A stretch of DNA of 64,000 nt from Sulfurovum sp. UBA12169 (GTDB lineage Bacteria; Campylobacterota; Campylobacteria; Campylobacterales; Sulfurovaceae). The notes under the pieces were generated by a model. That model saw only the letters and a program-made list of their open reading frames with translations. It did no database searches and was not told where the DNA came from. Location: positions 623,291 to 687,290 of the forward strand of contig DLUH01000001.1 of the NCBI GenBank assembly GCA_002742845.1. Direction: 5' to 3'. The translations under genes were made by a program, and so were the position numbers. Below, in pieces: positions 54,776 through 63,991 of the stretch (position 1 is the stretch's first letter; each line of letters opens with the position of its first letter).

Positions 54776-56980
54776 TTAGATAGCATCAATAATGCTGTTC
54801 AATGTTTGAGATGGTCTCATTGCTGCTGCAGCTTTAGCATTGTTTGGATGATAATACCCTCCAATATCCTGTGCTTTTCCTTCTACCGCCAAAAGTTCTT
54901 TCATAATTTTTTCTTCATTTTCAATCAACGCTTTTGCCACCGGAATGAACTTCGCGCTCAATTCTGCATTATTGCACTCAGCAAGCGCTTTTGCCCAATA
55001 TTGGGCAAGATAGAAATGGGAAGCCTTGTTGTCAGGCTCGCCTGCTTTTCTGCCTGGTGCTTTATTGTTATCCAGGTAAGCTTGATTCGCGATGTCCAAT
55101 GCAGCCGTAAGCGCAGCCAGCTTGTCATCATTTGCCTTTTGATTGATATATCTTAAAGATTCAGCAAGTGCTAAAAATTCACCAAGCGAATCCCATCTTA
55201 AGTGGCCCTCTTCCAAAAATTGGTCCACATGCTTAGGTGCACTGCCGCCTGCGCCTGTCTCAAATAAACCGCCGCCGGCCAATAATGGCACAATCGATAA
55301 CATTTTTGCAGATGTTCCAAGCTCCAAAATCGGGAAAAGATCCGTCAAATAGTCTCTTAAAACATTTCCTGTTGCAGAAATCGTATCTTGGCCTGCCCGT
55401 ACCCTTTTTAAACTATAAGCCATTGCTTTTTCAGGAGCCAAAATTTCTATCGTCAATCCTGAAGTGTCATGATCCTTTAAGTACTCATTGACTTTTTTAA
55501 TCATATTTGCATCGTGAGCTCTTTTTTCATCCAGCCAAAATACTACCGGAGTGTTTGTTAGTTTTGCTCTTTCGACTGCCAGCCTTACCCAGTCTTTGAC
55601 AGGAATATCTTTTGTTCTAGACATTCTCCAGATATCGCCTTTTGCCACGTTAAAGCTCATTAGTTCGCTGCCGTCGCTATCTAAAACTTTCACTACACCA
55701 TCTTCTGCAATTTCAAATGTAGTGGGGTGAGAACCATACTCTTCTGCTTTTTGTGCCATCAAGCCGACGTTTGAAACACTTCCCATGGTAGTAACATCAA
55801 ATTGACCGTTCTCTACACAGTCATCAACGATTTCTTTATACATGGTTGCATAGCATCTATCGGGAATAACAGATACACACTCTTGTACTTCACCCTTTGC
55901 GTTCCACATTTTACCGCCGTCTCTCACTACGACCGGCATAGAAGCATCGATAATAACGTCATTGGAAGCATGCAAGTTTGTAATACCCTTGTCAGAATCA
56001 ACCATCGCCATAGCCGGCTGTGTTTCATATGTTGCCATAATTGCAGCTTCGATCTCGCTTTTTTTATCGGCCGGAAGTTTTTCAAGTTTTTTGTACAAAT
56101 CGCCAAGACCCAAATTTGGATTCACTCCAATCTCTTTAAACTCTGTAGCGTATTTTTCAAACACATCTTTAAAGAATACTGCCACTGCATGCCCAAACAT
56201 AATCGGATCTGAAACTTTCATCATGGTAGCTTTTAAATGAAGTGACCAGAGAACACCTTTTGCGTTTGCCTCCTCAAGTGTTTTGGCATAAAACGCTCTT
56301 AATGCGTCTTTTGACATAAAAGTTCCATCCAAAATCTCTTTGTCAAGAGCATCTATTTCTTTTAAAAGTTTGCCGTTAAGTTCAATTTTTACTTTACCGT
56401 CGCCGTTTTTAATAACAGACTTTTCATTCCCATAAAAATCTCCGTCATTCATGTGCGCTACATAAGTTTTGGAGTTTTCCGAAAACGCTCTTAGTTTATG
56501 GGGGTTTGCTTTTGCAAAATTTTTAACAGCCGCTGCCGCACGTCTATCTGAATTTCCCTCACGCAGAACAGGGTTAACCGCTGAACCCAAACACGTAGAA
56601 TATTTTGCAAGAATCTCTTTTTCTTCATCTGTTTTTGGATCTTCAGGGAAATCCGGAAGATTATACCCCTGCCCCTGAAGCTCTGCAATACATTCTTTAA
56701 GCTGAGGAATTGATGCGGAAATATTTGGCAATTTGATAATATTGGCATCTGGCTGCTGCACCACTGTTCCCAAATAAGCCAATTCATCGGCAATTTTTTG
56801 ATTGTCTGTTAAAAATTCCGGGAACGTTGCAATCACTCTGCCCGCAAGAGAGATATCTCTTTCTTCTGCTTCTACGCCGATAGATTTAGTGAATGCGTTT
56901 ACAATTGGTAACAAAGAATAAGTTGCCAATGCTGGCGCTTCATCAATTTTTGTCCAGATTATGTTTGGTAATTTTGACAT
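54776..56980 (-). CDS. icd: Isocitrate dehydrogenase (NADP), monomeric type
   Basis: 734 residues, the length of the monomeric enzyme, distinct from the dimeric ~410-residue form. Seen: [40 protein letters not shown], the [20 protein letters not shown] stretch and [20 protein letters not shown]. It interconverts isocitrate and 2-oxoglutarate with NADP(H), which is the partner of Oor in reductive carbon fixation. It is the first gene of the carbon cluster, with its own leader region upstream. Confidence 0.97.
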   Translation of the reverse strand: MSKLPNIIWTKIDEAPALATYSLLPIVNAFTKSIGVEAEERDISLAGRVIATFPEFLTDNQKIADELAYLGTVVQQPDANIIKLPNISASIPQLKECIAELQGQGYNLPDFPEDPKTDEEKEILAKYSTCLGSAVNPVLREGNSDRRAAAAVKNFAKANPHKLRAFSENSKTYVAHMNDGDFYGNEKSVIKNGDGKVKIELNGKLLKEIDALDKEILDGTFMSKDALRAFYAKTLEEANAKGVLWSLHLKATMMKVSDPIMFGHAVAVFFKDVFEKYATEFKEIGVNPNLGLGDLYKKLEKLPADKKSEIEAAIMATYETQPAMAMVDSDKGITNLHASNDVIIDASMPVVVRDGGKMWNAKGEVQECVSVIPDRCYATMYKEIVDDCVENGQFDVTTMGSVSNVGLMAQKAEEYGSHPTTFEIAEDGVVKVLDSDGSELMSFNVAKGDIWRMSRTKDIPVKDWVRLAVERAKLTNTPVVFWLDEKRAHDANMIKKVNEYLKDHDTSGLTIEILAPEKAMAYSLKRVRAGQDTISATGNVLRDYLTDLFPILELGTSAKMLSIVPLLAGGGLFETGAGGSAPKHVDQFLEEGHLRWDSLGEFLALAESLRYINQKANDDKLAALTAALDIANQAYLDNNKAPGRKAGEPDNKASHFYLAQYWAKALAECNNAELSAKFIPVAKALIENEEKIMKELLAVEGKAQDIGGYYHPNNAKAAAAMRPSQTLNSIIDAI

Positions 56981-56999
56981 TTTAATTCCTTAGGTTTTT

Positions 57000-57485
57000 A
57001 ATGGGCATAGTGTAACATGCTTTATGCATTTTGAGATTGAAACCGGGCATTATCAAAAAATTATATTTTTTATTTGTTTCCATACTACACATATATCCAT
57101 AGAGACTATAGTGCAGCGCTATAAAAAGTGTATCAAAAAAACATTTTTACTATTTTTGTAATTGCATCTGATACCGGAATATTTTTTATAAAATAATCAC
57201 CTGTGACTCTAAAAATAGGCGCTTGAAATATTTTGCACTTACCAAATAGGTTTTTATTTTTATTTGCTTTGTCCGGGAAATAAGATGCTTTTATCGCCGT
57301 CTTGATGCTTATCAAATTTATTTGTTCTTCTGTCTTTAACTTTATAAAATTGCACCGTTTGGTAACTCTGGCGATACATTCGCACACATCAGCTTGCATT
57401 ATTGCACTCTATTGGGTCAATCAAAACATTTTTTCTGCGCAGAAATATAAAATTTTACGATTTTACCCTGCCAAAAAGAGAAAAA
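57000..57485. other. AT-rich gap between icd and dnaE
   Basis: About 485 bases: the icd promoter region near 57000, a weak short inverted repeat near 57107-57123 and one doubtful frame at 57133-57399. Nothing else is supported. The bases just after dnaE do not form a clear terminator. Confidence 0.5.
57133..57399 (-). CDS. Doubtful small hypothetical protein
   Basis: 88 residues, basic, Lys/Asn/Ile-rich, opening MQADVCECIARVTKRCNFIK. It has no signal peptide, repeat or motif I recognise. It starts 87 bases after the dnaE stop on the same strand, with no clear ribosome site. The composition is that of AT-rich non-coding DNA, so it may be spurious. Confidence 0.25.
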   Translation of the reverse strand: MQADVCECIARVTKRCNFIKLKTEEQINLISIKTAIKASYFPDKANKNKNLFGKCKIFQAPIFRVTGDYFIKNIPVSDAITKIVKMFF

Positions 57486-60400
57486 TCAGTCTTCCAATAT
57501 CAGTCTTTCTTCTATATATGCGCCAAGTTCTTTAGCCTCTTCGATGATCTTTTCGTTAACTTTCATTTTTGATTCGATAATTACATTGGCAAGCTTTGAT
57601 TTAATATGAAGCTCAAGCGGCCGCTTGCCGGGATATTTTTGAACCAAACACATCAGATCTTGGGCTATTTTTGGATCAGGCATCAAATTAATGGCCAAGA
57701 TAAGCGGAGGATGGTCGGGTTCTTGGATATGCTTTTCCTCTTTTGTAACTTTAATTTTTTCTTTTTTTGCTTCCTTGAGGGATTCTATCTTGAGAATACT
57801 AAGTCGCGTAAATTCACCATCTTTGGTTACTTTTACCTTAAAAGCAATGGGCTTGGTAATATCAAAATCTTCTTCAAGTTCTTTGAGCCTATTTTCAAAA
57901 AGCATCAATTCAATATTCCCATGCAAATCCATAATATTGGCGATGCCGAATTTATTGCCTTTTTTACTTATTTTTTCAGTAATTCCTTCAATCTTTCCGA
58001 TAAGCAGTGCTTGCGAACCGTCTGCAAGATCATCTATCTCCGAACTTAGCGTATAGCTTATCTCCTCTAACGTTTGACGATACTTATCCAAAGGATGCCC
58101 TGAAACATAAAAACCCAAAGATTCTTTTTCAAACTCCAGAATCTGCATAGATTCAAACTCATCTAAATGTGAAATTTCAAATGAAACAGATATCATCTCT
58201 TCTTCTTCACCAAAGAGTGAGCCTACTGCCATTTTTTTTGCCTGTGCTGCTTGTTGTGATGCCTGAATAATCTCTTCGATTTGTACAAGCAATGCATGGC
58301 GCGAATATCCAAAATTATCAAAAGCACCGGCTTTTATAAGGGACTCTATTACTTTTTTATTTACCTTGGAAGAGTCAATGCGGGAAACAAAATCACTTAA
58401 ATCTTTAAATTCTCCTGCTTCCCTGGCTTTTAATATAGAATTAATAGCGATATCTCCTGCGCCTTTTATAGCACCCATTCCGAATACAACAACCTCTTCG
58501 CCTTCAATATTATCTGCAACAAAAACCAAATCAGAGCGATTGATATCAGGAGGAAGCAGTTTAATATGCATATGCTTGAGTTCATCAACATATTTGACCA
58601 CCTTGTCGGTATTGTTTTTCTCAAGTGTTAAAATGGCTGCCATAAATTCCGTCGGATAGTAGCGTTTCAAAAAAGAAGTATAAAAAGTAACCATCGCATA
58701 CGCAGCCGAGTGCGATTTATTAAATCCGTATCCTGCAAATTTTACAATAAGATCAAAAAGTTCTGCAGCTTTTGTTTTGTCAAATCCTTTTTGGGCTGCG
58801 CCATTGGCAAACTCTTCTTTGAGTTTATCCATCTCCTCTTTGATCTTTTTCCCCATGGCTCTACGAACGAGATCTGCGCCTCCTAGACTAAATCCGCCTA
58901 TGGTTTGAACAATTTGCATTACCTGCTCTTGGTAGACAATGACTCCATAAGTCGGCTTAAGTATGGGTTCTAGCTCCGGGAACATATAGGTAATTTGGGC
59001 ACGTCCGTGCTTACGCTCAACAAAATCATCAAGCATTCCTGATTCCATTGGTCCGGGACGATAGAGTGCAAGCATCGCAATGACGTCTTCAAAACCGCTT
59101 GGTTTAAGTTTTTTAGCCAAATCCTGCATTCCTGCCGATTCGATTTGAAAAAGTCCCAATGTATCGCCTGTACTGATATACTCATAAACCCCTTTGTCGT
59201 TAATATCCTCTTCTATAAAATTTATGCGTTTTCCATGACGTTTTTCAACCAACTGGTTTGCTTCCTCAATAACCGTCAGCGTTTTAAGTCCCAGAAAGTC
59301 AAACTTAATCAAGTCTACATCTTCCACATATTTGCCATTATATTGAGTCGCAAGGGCTTCTTGTCCCGTTGGCTTAAAAAGCGGGGTTTTTTGCCATAAA
59401 GGTTCATTTGAGATTACCACGCCTGCCGCATGCGTTCCGGCATTACGATTCAGCCCTTCAAGCGCCAATGCATAATCCCAAGTCCGTTTTGCAAGCGGAT
59501 CGCTTTCCAAAAGCGCTTTGATTTTGGGCTCTTTTTCATAAGAGGATTTAAGATCTATCCCCAATTCATCTGGAATCAATTTTGCCATTGCATCTGCTTT
59601 AGCATAAGGCATATCAAGCACCCTTGCAACATCGCGGATTACTCCCTTGGCAAGCAATTTACCAAAAGTAATGATCTGAGCTACGTTAACACGTCCGTAT
59701 TTTTCAATAACATAGTCGAGTATCTCTTGCCGTCTGGCTTGACAAAAGTCCATATCAATATCGGGCATACTGACACGTTCGGGGTTTAAAAAACGCTCGA
59801 AAAGCAATCCATACGGCATCGGATCAATATCTGTAATTTTCAATGCATATGCTACCAAAGAACCCGCAGCAGATCCGCGTCCCGGCCCAACGGGAATGCC
59901 CATCTGCTTTGCCGCATCGACAAAATCCCAAACAATCAGCATATAGCCGGGAAATTTCATAGAGTTGATGATCTCTATTTCTGTTTCCAATCTATCCCGA
60001 TATTCTTGGTGTTTTTGTGCAGGCACAATTTTCAACCGTTCTTCGAGTCCTTTTCGAGAAGCGTGAATAAAAAGTACTTTATCGTTTTCAAGCGAATACT
60101 CCTTGCCGGGTTCGGGCAAAGATAATCCCTCTTCGCTTGCTTTTTGACAAGTAAATTTGAAGTTCGGAGGTGTCGGATTTCCCAATTTAATCTCCAAATT
60201 ACATTTATCGGCAATCTCTTGTGTATTTTCCAGCGCCTCAGGGATATCTGCAAAAAGTTGCGCCATCTGCTCCGGAGACTTCACATAAAACTCATGCACA
60301 GAGTGGCGCAAACGGTTAGGGTCATCATAAAGTTTGTTCATGGCAATGCACATAAATGCCTCATGCGCATCAGCATCTTTTTGTTCTGTGTAGTGTGTGT

Positions 60401-61040
60401 CATTTGTTGCAATGATCTTAATACCGGTCTCCTGGGAAAGCTGAACGATCTGTTTGTCTATTTTGTACTGGTCTCCAATGCCGTGACGCATAAGCTCCAA
60501 GTAAAAATCATCACCAAATATCTCTCGGTACTCCAGGGCTATCTGCTTCGCCTCTTCATACCCCTTGGCGCCAAATTTCACATTCCTGTCCGAAAGATTA
60601 AGATGCCAATTTATCTCTCCCTGCAAACACGCAGAAGAACAGATAAGCCCCTCACTATGTTCTTTGAGAATTTTTTTATTGATACGGGGATAATAGTAAA
60701 ACCCGTTAAGGTATGCCTGAGAGCTCAAATACATCAGGTTTTTATACCCTATTTCATTTTTTGCATACAAGCAAAGATGAAAACGCTGGCGTATATTTTT
60801 ATCACCGATATCCTCTTGATTGTGAAGATAAGCTTCCATTCCTATGATGGGCTTGATGCCTTCGCTGCGCATTGCATTGTAAAACTCTATAACCCCAAAC
60901 ATATTTCCATGATCTGTCATCGCTACCGAGTTCATGCCAAGTGCTTTGACTTTTTTTGCGAGCGTCTTTATTTTGTTTGCGCCATCAAGCAATGAATACT
61001 CGGTATGAAGATGAAGGTGGGTAAATTTAGGTTGGGACAT
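57486..61040 (-). CDS. dnaE: DNA polymerase III, alpha subunit
   Basis: 1184 residues, the replicative polymerase. Seen: N-terminal PHP domain (FTHLHLHTEYSLLDGANKI) with AMTDHGNMFGVIEF, the active-site region MPDIDMDFCQARRQE with GPGRGSAAGSLVAYAL before it, FLGLKTLTVIEEA, and YRPGPMESGMLDDFVERKHG. The thumb/fingers and an OB-fold (ALLIGKIEGITEKISKKGNK) follow. It is a single gene, upstream of nothing strongly linked, on the same strand as the carbon cluster. Confidence 0.97.
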   Translation of the reverse strand: MSQPKFTHLHLHTEYSLLDGANKIKTLAKKVKALGMNSVAMTDHGNMFGVIEFYNAMRSEGIKPIIGMEAYLHNQEDIGDKNIRQRFHLCLYAKNEIGYKNLMYLSSQAYLNGFYYYPRINKKILKEHSEGLICSSACLQGEINWHLNLSDRNVKFGAKGYEEAKQIALEYREIFGDDFYLELMRHGIGDQYKIDKQIVQLSQETGIKIIATNDTHYTEQKDADAHEAFMCIAMNKLYDDPNRLRHSVHEFYVKSPEQMAQLFADIPEALENTQEIADKCNLEIKLGNPTPPNFKFTCQKASEEGLSLPEPGKEYSLENDKVLFIHASRKGLEERLKIVPAQKHQEYRDRLETEIEIINSMKFPGYMLIVWDFVDAAKQMGIPVGPGRGSAAGSLVAYALKITDIDPMPYGLLFERFLNPERVSMPDIDMDFCQARRQEILDYVIEKYGRVNVAQIITFGKLLAKGVIRDVARVLDMPYAKADAMAKLIPDELGIDLKSSYEKEPKIKALLESDPLAKRTWDYALALEGLNRNAGTHAAGVVISNEPLWQKTPLFKPTGQEALATQYNGKYVEDVDLIKFDFLGLKTLTVIEEANQLVEKRHGKRINFIEEDINDKGVYEYISTGDTLGLFQIESAGMQDLAKKLKPSGFEDVIAMLALYRPGPMESGMLDDFVERKHGRAQITYMFPELEPILKPTYGVIVYQEQVMQIVQTIGGFSLGGADLVRRAMGKKIKEEMDKLKEEFANGAAQKGFDKTKAAELFDLIVKFAGYGFNKSHSAAYAMVTFYTSFLKRYYPTEFMAAILTLEKNNTDKVVKYVDELKHMHIKLLPPDINRSDLVFVADNIEGEEVVVFGMGAIKGAGDIAINSILKAREAGEFKDLSDFVSRIDSSKVNKKVIESLIKAGAFDNFGYSRHALLVQIEEIIQASQQAAQAKKMAVGSLFGEEEEMISVSFEISHLDEFESMQILEFEKESLGFYVSGHPLDKYRQTLEEISYTLSSEIDDLADGSQALLIGKIEGITEKISKKGNKFGIANIMDLHGNIELMLFENRLKELEEDFDITKPIAFKVKVTKDGEFTRLSILKIESLKEAKKEKIKVTKEEKHIQEPDHPPLILAINLMPDPKIAQDLMCLVQKYPGKRPLELHIKSKLANVIIESKMKVNEKIIEEAKELGAYIEERLILED

Positions 61041-61147
61041 CTATTGCCTTTTATTGGGTGTGAAATTATGTATATTTTAAATCTTTGCTTTTTGGAAGAC
61101 TACACAAAGGATAACGTATTATAGAGTTTATAATATAACAAATTTTC

Positions 61148-61179
61148 GATTAAGAAAAGCTCAAAAGCCTTTCTTAATC
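61148..61179 (-). terminator. Long hairpin after the DJ-1 gene
   Basis: A 13-base-pair stem with one mismatch: GATTAAGAAAAGC (61148-61160) and GCCTTTCTTAATC (61167-61179), with a six-base loop. It lies between the stop of the DJ-1 gene and the dnaE start. The trailing minus-strand bases (GAAAATTTGTT) make a modest T-run. Confidence 0.55.
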
Positions 61180-61193
61180 AAAGGACAAAACCA

Positions 61194-61209
61194 TGTGTCT
61201 GCAGACACA
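61194..61209. repeat. 16-bp perfect palindrome
   Basis: TGTGTCTGCAGACACA is a perfect inverted repeat with no spacer, between the DJ-1 stop and the long hairpin. It could be a dimeric regulator operator for dnaE transcription or part of the terminator. Confidence 0.5.
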
Positions 61210-61230
61210 AATTGCCCTACACGCCCTTTC

Positions 61231-61800
61231 TTAGCTGCAAAAATCAAGCAGCATTCCCTCTTTGATCGCCTGATAACTCTCAATACCTACCAGACGTTTT
61301 ACAATTTCAAGACCAAAACAAAGCGCAGTTCCTGGACCCCGCGAAGTAAGTACCCTGCCGTCTTCAACTACTTTTAAATCCTCTCTGTAGCCGGGATGAT
61401 TGATCTCATCTTTTGAACCGGGATAGCACGTATAGCTTTTCCCGAGCACCCCTGCTTGTTTCAGCGCATACGGTGCTGCACAGATAGCGCCGATATGTTT
61501 GTCTTTGGCTTTAAATTCTTTGAGAAGCGCTTGCACTTTTGCATTTTCTGCAAGTCTATGCGTTCCGCCCCATCCGCCCGGAAGCACTATCATATCAAAA
61601 TCATCCGCAATCACATTATAAATGGAAGTGTCTGCCTTGATCGTAATTCCGTTTGTTCCGGTAACCATATCGGTTGCCAACTCATCCTCCAGATAAGCCA
61701 AACAAACCTCTATGCCGCCTCTTCGCATCACATCTATCAGCGATACCGCCTCAACCTCTTCAAATCCTTCTGCCAAAGGAAGCAATACGCTAGCCATCAT
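61231..61800 (-). CDS. DJ-1/PfpI family protein (YajL-like)
   Basis: 189 residues. Seen: LLPLAEGFEEVEAVSLIDVM with the conserved Glu, VLPGGWGGTHRLAENAKV, the nucleophile Cys in GAICAAPYALKQAG, and TSRGPGTALCFGLEIVKRL. This matches DJ-1/YajL (chaperone, deglycase or glyoxalase III) rather than PfpI protease. Two start codons stand together, with AAGGAG upstream. It lies 35 bases downstream of fqrB on the same strand, so they are likely one operon. Confidence 0.92.
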   Translation of the reverse strand: MMASVLLPLAEGFEEVEAVSLIDVMRRGGIEVCLAYLEDELATDMVTGTNGITIKADTSIYNVIADDFDMIVLPGGWGGTHRLAENAKVQALLKEFKAKDKHIGAICAAPYALKQAGVLGKSYTCYPGSKDEINHPGYREDLKVVEDGRVLTSRGPGTALCFGLEIVKRLVGIESYQAIKEGMLLDFCS

Positions 61801-61835
61801 TCTCTCCTTCTTTTTTTATCTTATTTTGCCATAAT

Positions 61836-62789
61836 TTAAATTTTATTTCTAAGGATATGGTTTACAATTTTATACCCATGGTTTAATGCAATCGCGATGC
61901 TGCCTCCGTTTCTAAACGCTATATCTCCTGCAATATAAAGCCCTTTTGCTTGAGTTTCATAATTTTCATCAAAAATAGGCTCTCCGCTTTCATCAAGCGC
62001 AATTCCACAACTTTTTAAAAAATCTTTGGGTGTCGTCCCGCCAATCGCATATATAATCCTGTCATATTTTTCATATCCGTTGGTAAAAGACACCTTAACT
62101 TGCCCATGTTCAGCCTCAAGACCTTCTATGTCTTCCCCCAGCCTAAGTGTAACGGTTTGATTTTGAACATATTGGGCAATCATTTTTTGATTGACAGGGT
62201 TGGGCCTTGTCAATGTTTCTTTACGGTAGTTAAGTGTCACGTCATTGCAGCAACTCAACTCACATGCATACTCAACGGCACTGTCACCGCCGCCTACAAC
62301 CAATATTTTTTCCTGATTGCCGCATTTATCTAAATTGAAATTGATTTGTGTCTTTAACGAAGCAGGAATTTTATAAGAAGGTTTATTGGGCTTTCCCATG
62401 CGGCCGATACTTACAATCACATTTTTAGCCTTATCCAGACCGCAAGGCGTGGTTACGTAAAATATACCCTCTTTTTTTTCTACCTTTTCAACCATGCAGT
62501 TAAAGCGTGTATCGATCATTCCGTCATCCAAAAGCTTATCAAAATAATCCAGCGTACTCTCTTTGGTTCCATCCGCAAAATCAATATTTCCTTCCAATAC
62601 TACGGTTTGACCTTGCCAGTCTTTGTCCACCCTTTTGTTGTCTTTGTAAAATTTTCTGATAGTATGTGAATGGTTCTCAGTTTTTTCTATCATTAATATG
62701 CGCTCAAGCCCAAGGACCTTTGCCTCTACGGCCGAACCGATTCCTCCCGGTCCGCCTCCGATAATAATCACATCATAAAGTGCTTCCAT
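61836..62789 (-). CDS. fqrB: FqrB-type NADPH:ferredoxin/flavodoxin reductase
   Basis: 317 residues with two Rossmann folds: DVIIIGGGPGGIGSAVEAKV for FAD and ILVVGGGDSAVEYACELSCC for NADP(H), plus YAIGGTTPKDFLKSCGI and GLYIAGDIAFRNGGSIAIAL. The CxxC of thioredoxin reductase is absent between them. In Helicobacter and Campylobacter this family (TrxR2, HP1164/Cj0559) is FqrB, which exchanges electrons between NADPH and flavodoxin reduced by pyruvate or 2-oxoglutarate oxidoreductase. That would tie it to oorDABC 12 kb away. Function here is by homology. Confidence 0.8.
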   Translation of the reverse strand: MEALYDVIIIGGGPGGIGSAVEAKVLGLERILMIEKTENHSHTIRKFYKDNKRVDKDWQGQTVVLEGNIDFADGTKESTLDYFDKLLDDGMIDTRFNCMVEKVEKKEGIFYVTTPCGLDKAKNVIVSIGRMGKPNKPSYKIPASLKTQINFNLDKCGNQEKILVVGGGDSAVEYACELSCCNDVTLNYRKETLTRPNPVNQKMIAQYVQNQTVTLRLGEDIEGLEAEHGQVKVSFTNGYEKYDRIIYAIGGTTPKDFLKSCGIALDESGEPIFDENYETQAKGLYIAGDIAFRNGGSIAIALNHGYKIVNHILRNKI

Positions 62790-63390
62790 GCCGATCTCCT
62801 TTGGGACCTAAGTTTGGTATTCTACTTTTTACTTACAGCAAATCCTATCTCAAAATAGCTAGCATATTGGTTTTGCTTCCAATTTCAGTTTATTTTAAGA
62901 GGATTGACTGTTTGTAACTTTACTATTTTATTTATTAAATATCATAATAATAATTTATTTATAAATAAAATTTTACCCATTTGTTACTTCGCCGGACTCT
63001 CATATTGTCATAGGCACAAAGTTCGGTGAGGAAATTGCGGGGAAAATTGATGATATATCATATCCGAAAAATCAACAGTCATTTAAGAGTTTGTTATTCA
63101 TAAATGACGCCGATTCAGCGCAGAGTTCAAGGCGAAAGCGGTTTTGGAATTGTTGGCCGGGCTGAAGAACATACTCTCAATCAGGTTGCAAGAAAACATA
63201 CCATCTATATTTCCGAAGAACCTGCAAGAGCAGAAGAAACAATTTTAGAAAATGTGGAGTCAACATTCAAATGAGCAAAGGTTAACAAAATGCATAAAGA
63301 TGAGATTAAAGCCAAAAACCCAAAGAGAAAAACTGCTTATGTCAGTTAAGCTATTTTGAGTGTTTCTATTTGCTTGCTTAGATAAAAATA
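62790..63390. other. Gap with IS3 remnant and possible gene debris
   Basis: About 600 bases without an intact gene. At 63004-63068 a frame reads IVIGTKFGEEIAGKIDDISY, which resembles the TKFG segment of aldo/keto reductases, so it may be a second broken gene. The IS3 orfA remnant follows at 63108-63274. The rest is AT-rich and unassigned. Confidence 0.5.
63108..63274 (+). pseudogene. IS3-family orfA transposase remnant
   Basis: The translation starts RRFSAEFKAKAVLELLAG, the standard opening of an IS3 OrfA helix-turn-helix. It then needs a shift to TLNQVARKHTI, another to FPKNLQEQKKQF and another to LENVESTFK. Together these restore the OrfA order, so it is a decayed copy with at least three frameshifts. 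No OrfB catalytic part or terminal inverted repeats were found. An uninterrupted 56-residue frame (63104-63274) runs through it but mixes frames. Confidence 0.7.
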
Positions 63391-63957
63391 TTATTTTGCT
63401 TTTTCCAGATATTTACCTTCAACTGTATCCACCTTAACCATCTCGCCCTCAAGAATATGAAATGGTACTTGTATAACCGCACCGCTCTCAAGTGTAGCCG
63501 GCTTTTTGCCTCCCTGGGAATCCCCTTTGAAGTTGGGCGGGGTCTCAACCACTTTAAGCACAACCGTTTGAGGAATTTCAACTGAAATGGCATGACCGTT
63601 ATGGAAAAGTACATCTGCCTCCATACCGTCTATCATAAAATCAAATGTTTCTTTGCCTACTTGCTCATGGGTCAAAGCGAACTGTTCATAAGTTGTAGTA
63701 TCCATAAATTGCAGCATCTCGCCATCATCATAAAGATATTGCATCGTTTTTTGCTCAAGCGCAGGGACTTCAAACTTATCCCCTGCATGGACAGTTTTTT
63801 CTATCACTTTTCCTGTACCGAGATTTTTGATCTTCATTCGGACGAATGCTGCACCTTTGCCGGGCTTAACATGTTGAAACTCTATCACCTTATAGGGGTT
63901 TCCGTCCATTTCCAGTCTGGCGCCTTTTTTGATATCACCCATACCTATTGTAGCCAT
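63391..63957 (-). CDS. efp: Elongation factor P
   Basis: 188 residues, normal for EF-P, which relieves ribosome stalling at polyproline. Seen: [20 protein letters not shown], the tip loop [17 protein letters not shown] with the lysine that is modified in many bacteria, [20 protein letters not shown], and the C-terminal [20 protein letters not shown] precedes the ATG. Enzymes of lysine modification (EpmA/B) are not in the window. Confidence 0.97.
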   Translation of the reverse strand: MATIGMGDIKKGARLEMDGNPYKVIEFQHVKPGKGAAFVRMKIKNLGTGKVIEKTVHAGDKFEVPALEQKTMQYLYDDGEMLQFMDTTTYEQFALTHEQVGKETFDFMIDGMEADVLFHNGHAISVEIPQTVVLKVVETPPNFKGDSQGGKKPATLESGAVIQVPFHILEGEMVKVDTVEGKYLEKAK

Positions 63958-63985
63958 TTTGACTCCTCGTTAAAAAATTATGTGC

Positions 63986-63991
63986 ATTATA
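63986..63991 (-). promoter_or_regulatory. -10 element of efp
   Basis: On the minus strand TATAAT lies 28 bases before the efp ATG. No clear -35 box is visible within the window. Confidence 0.55.

Noticed and set aside
60144-60995. Plus-strand open frame of 283 residues opposite dnaE
   Set aside because: It lies wholly inside dnaE on the other strand and has Cys/His/Lys-rich shadow composition, with no ribosome site.
63104-63274. An uninterrupted 56-residue frame starting with ATG
   Set aside because: It mixes frames of a decayed IS3 orfA; only its parts match the transposase and it has no ribosome site.
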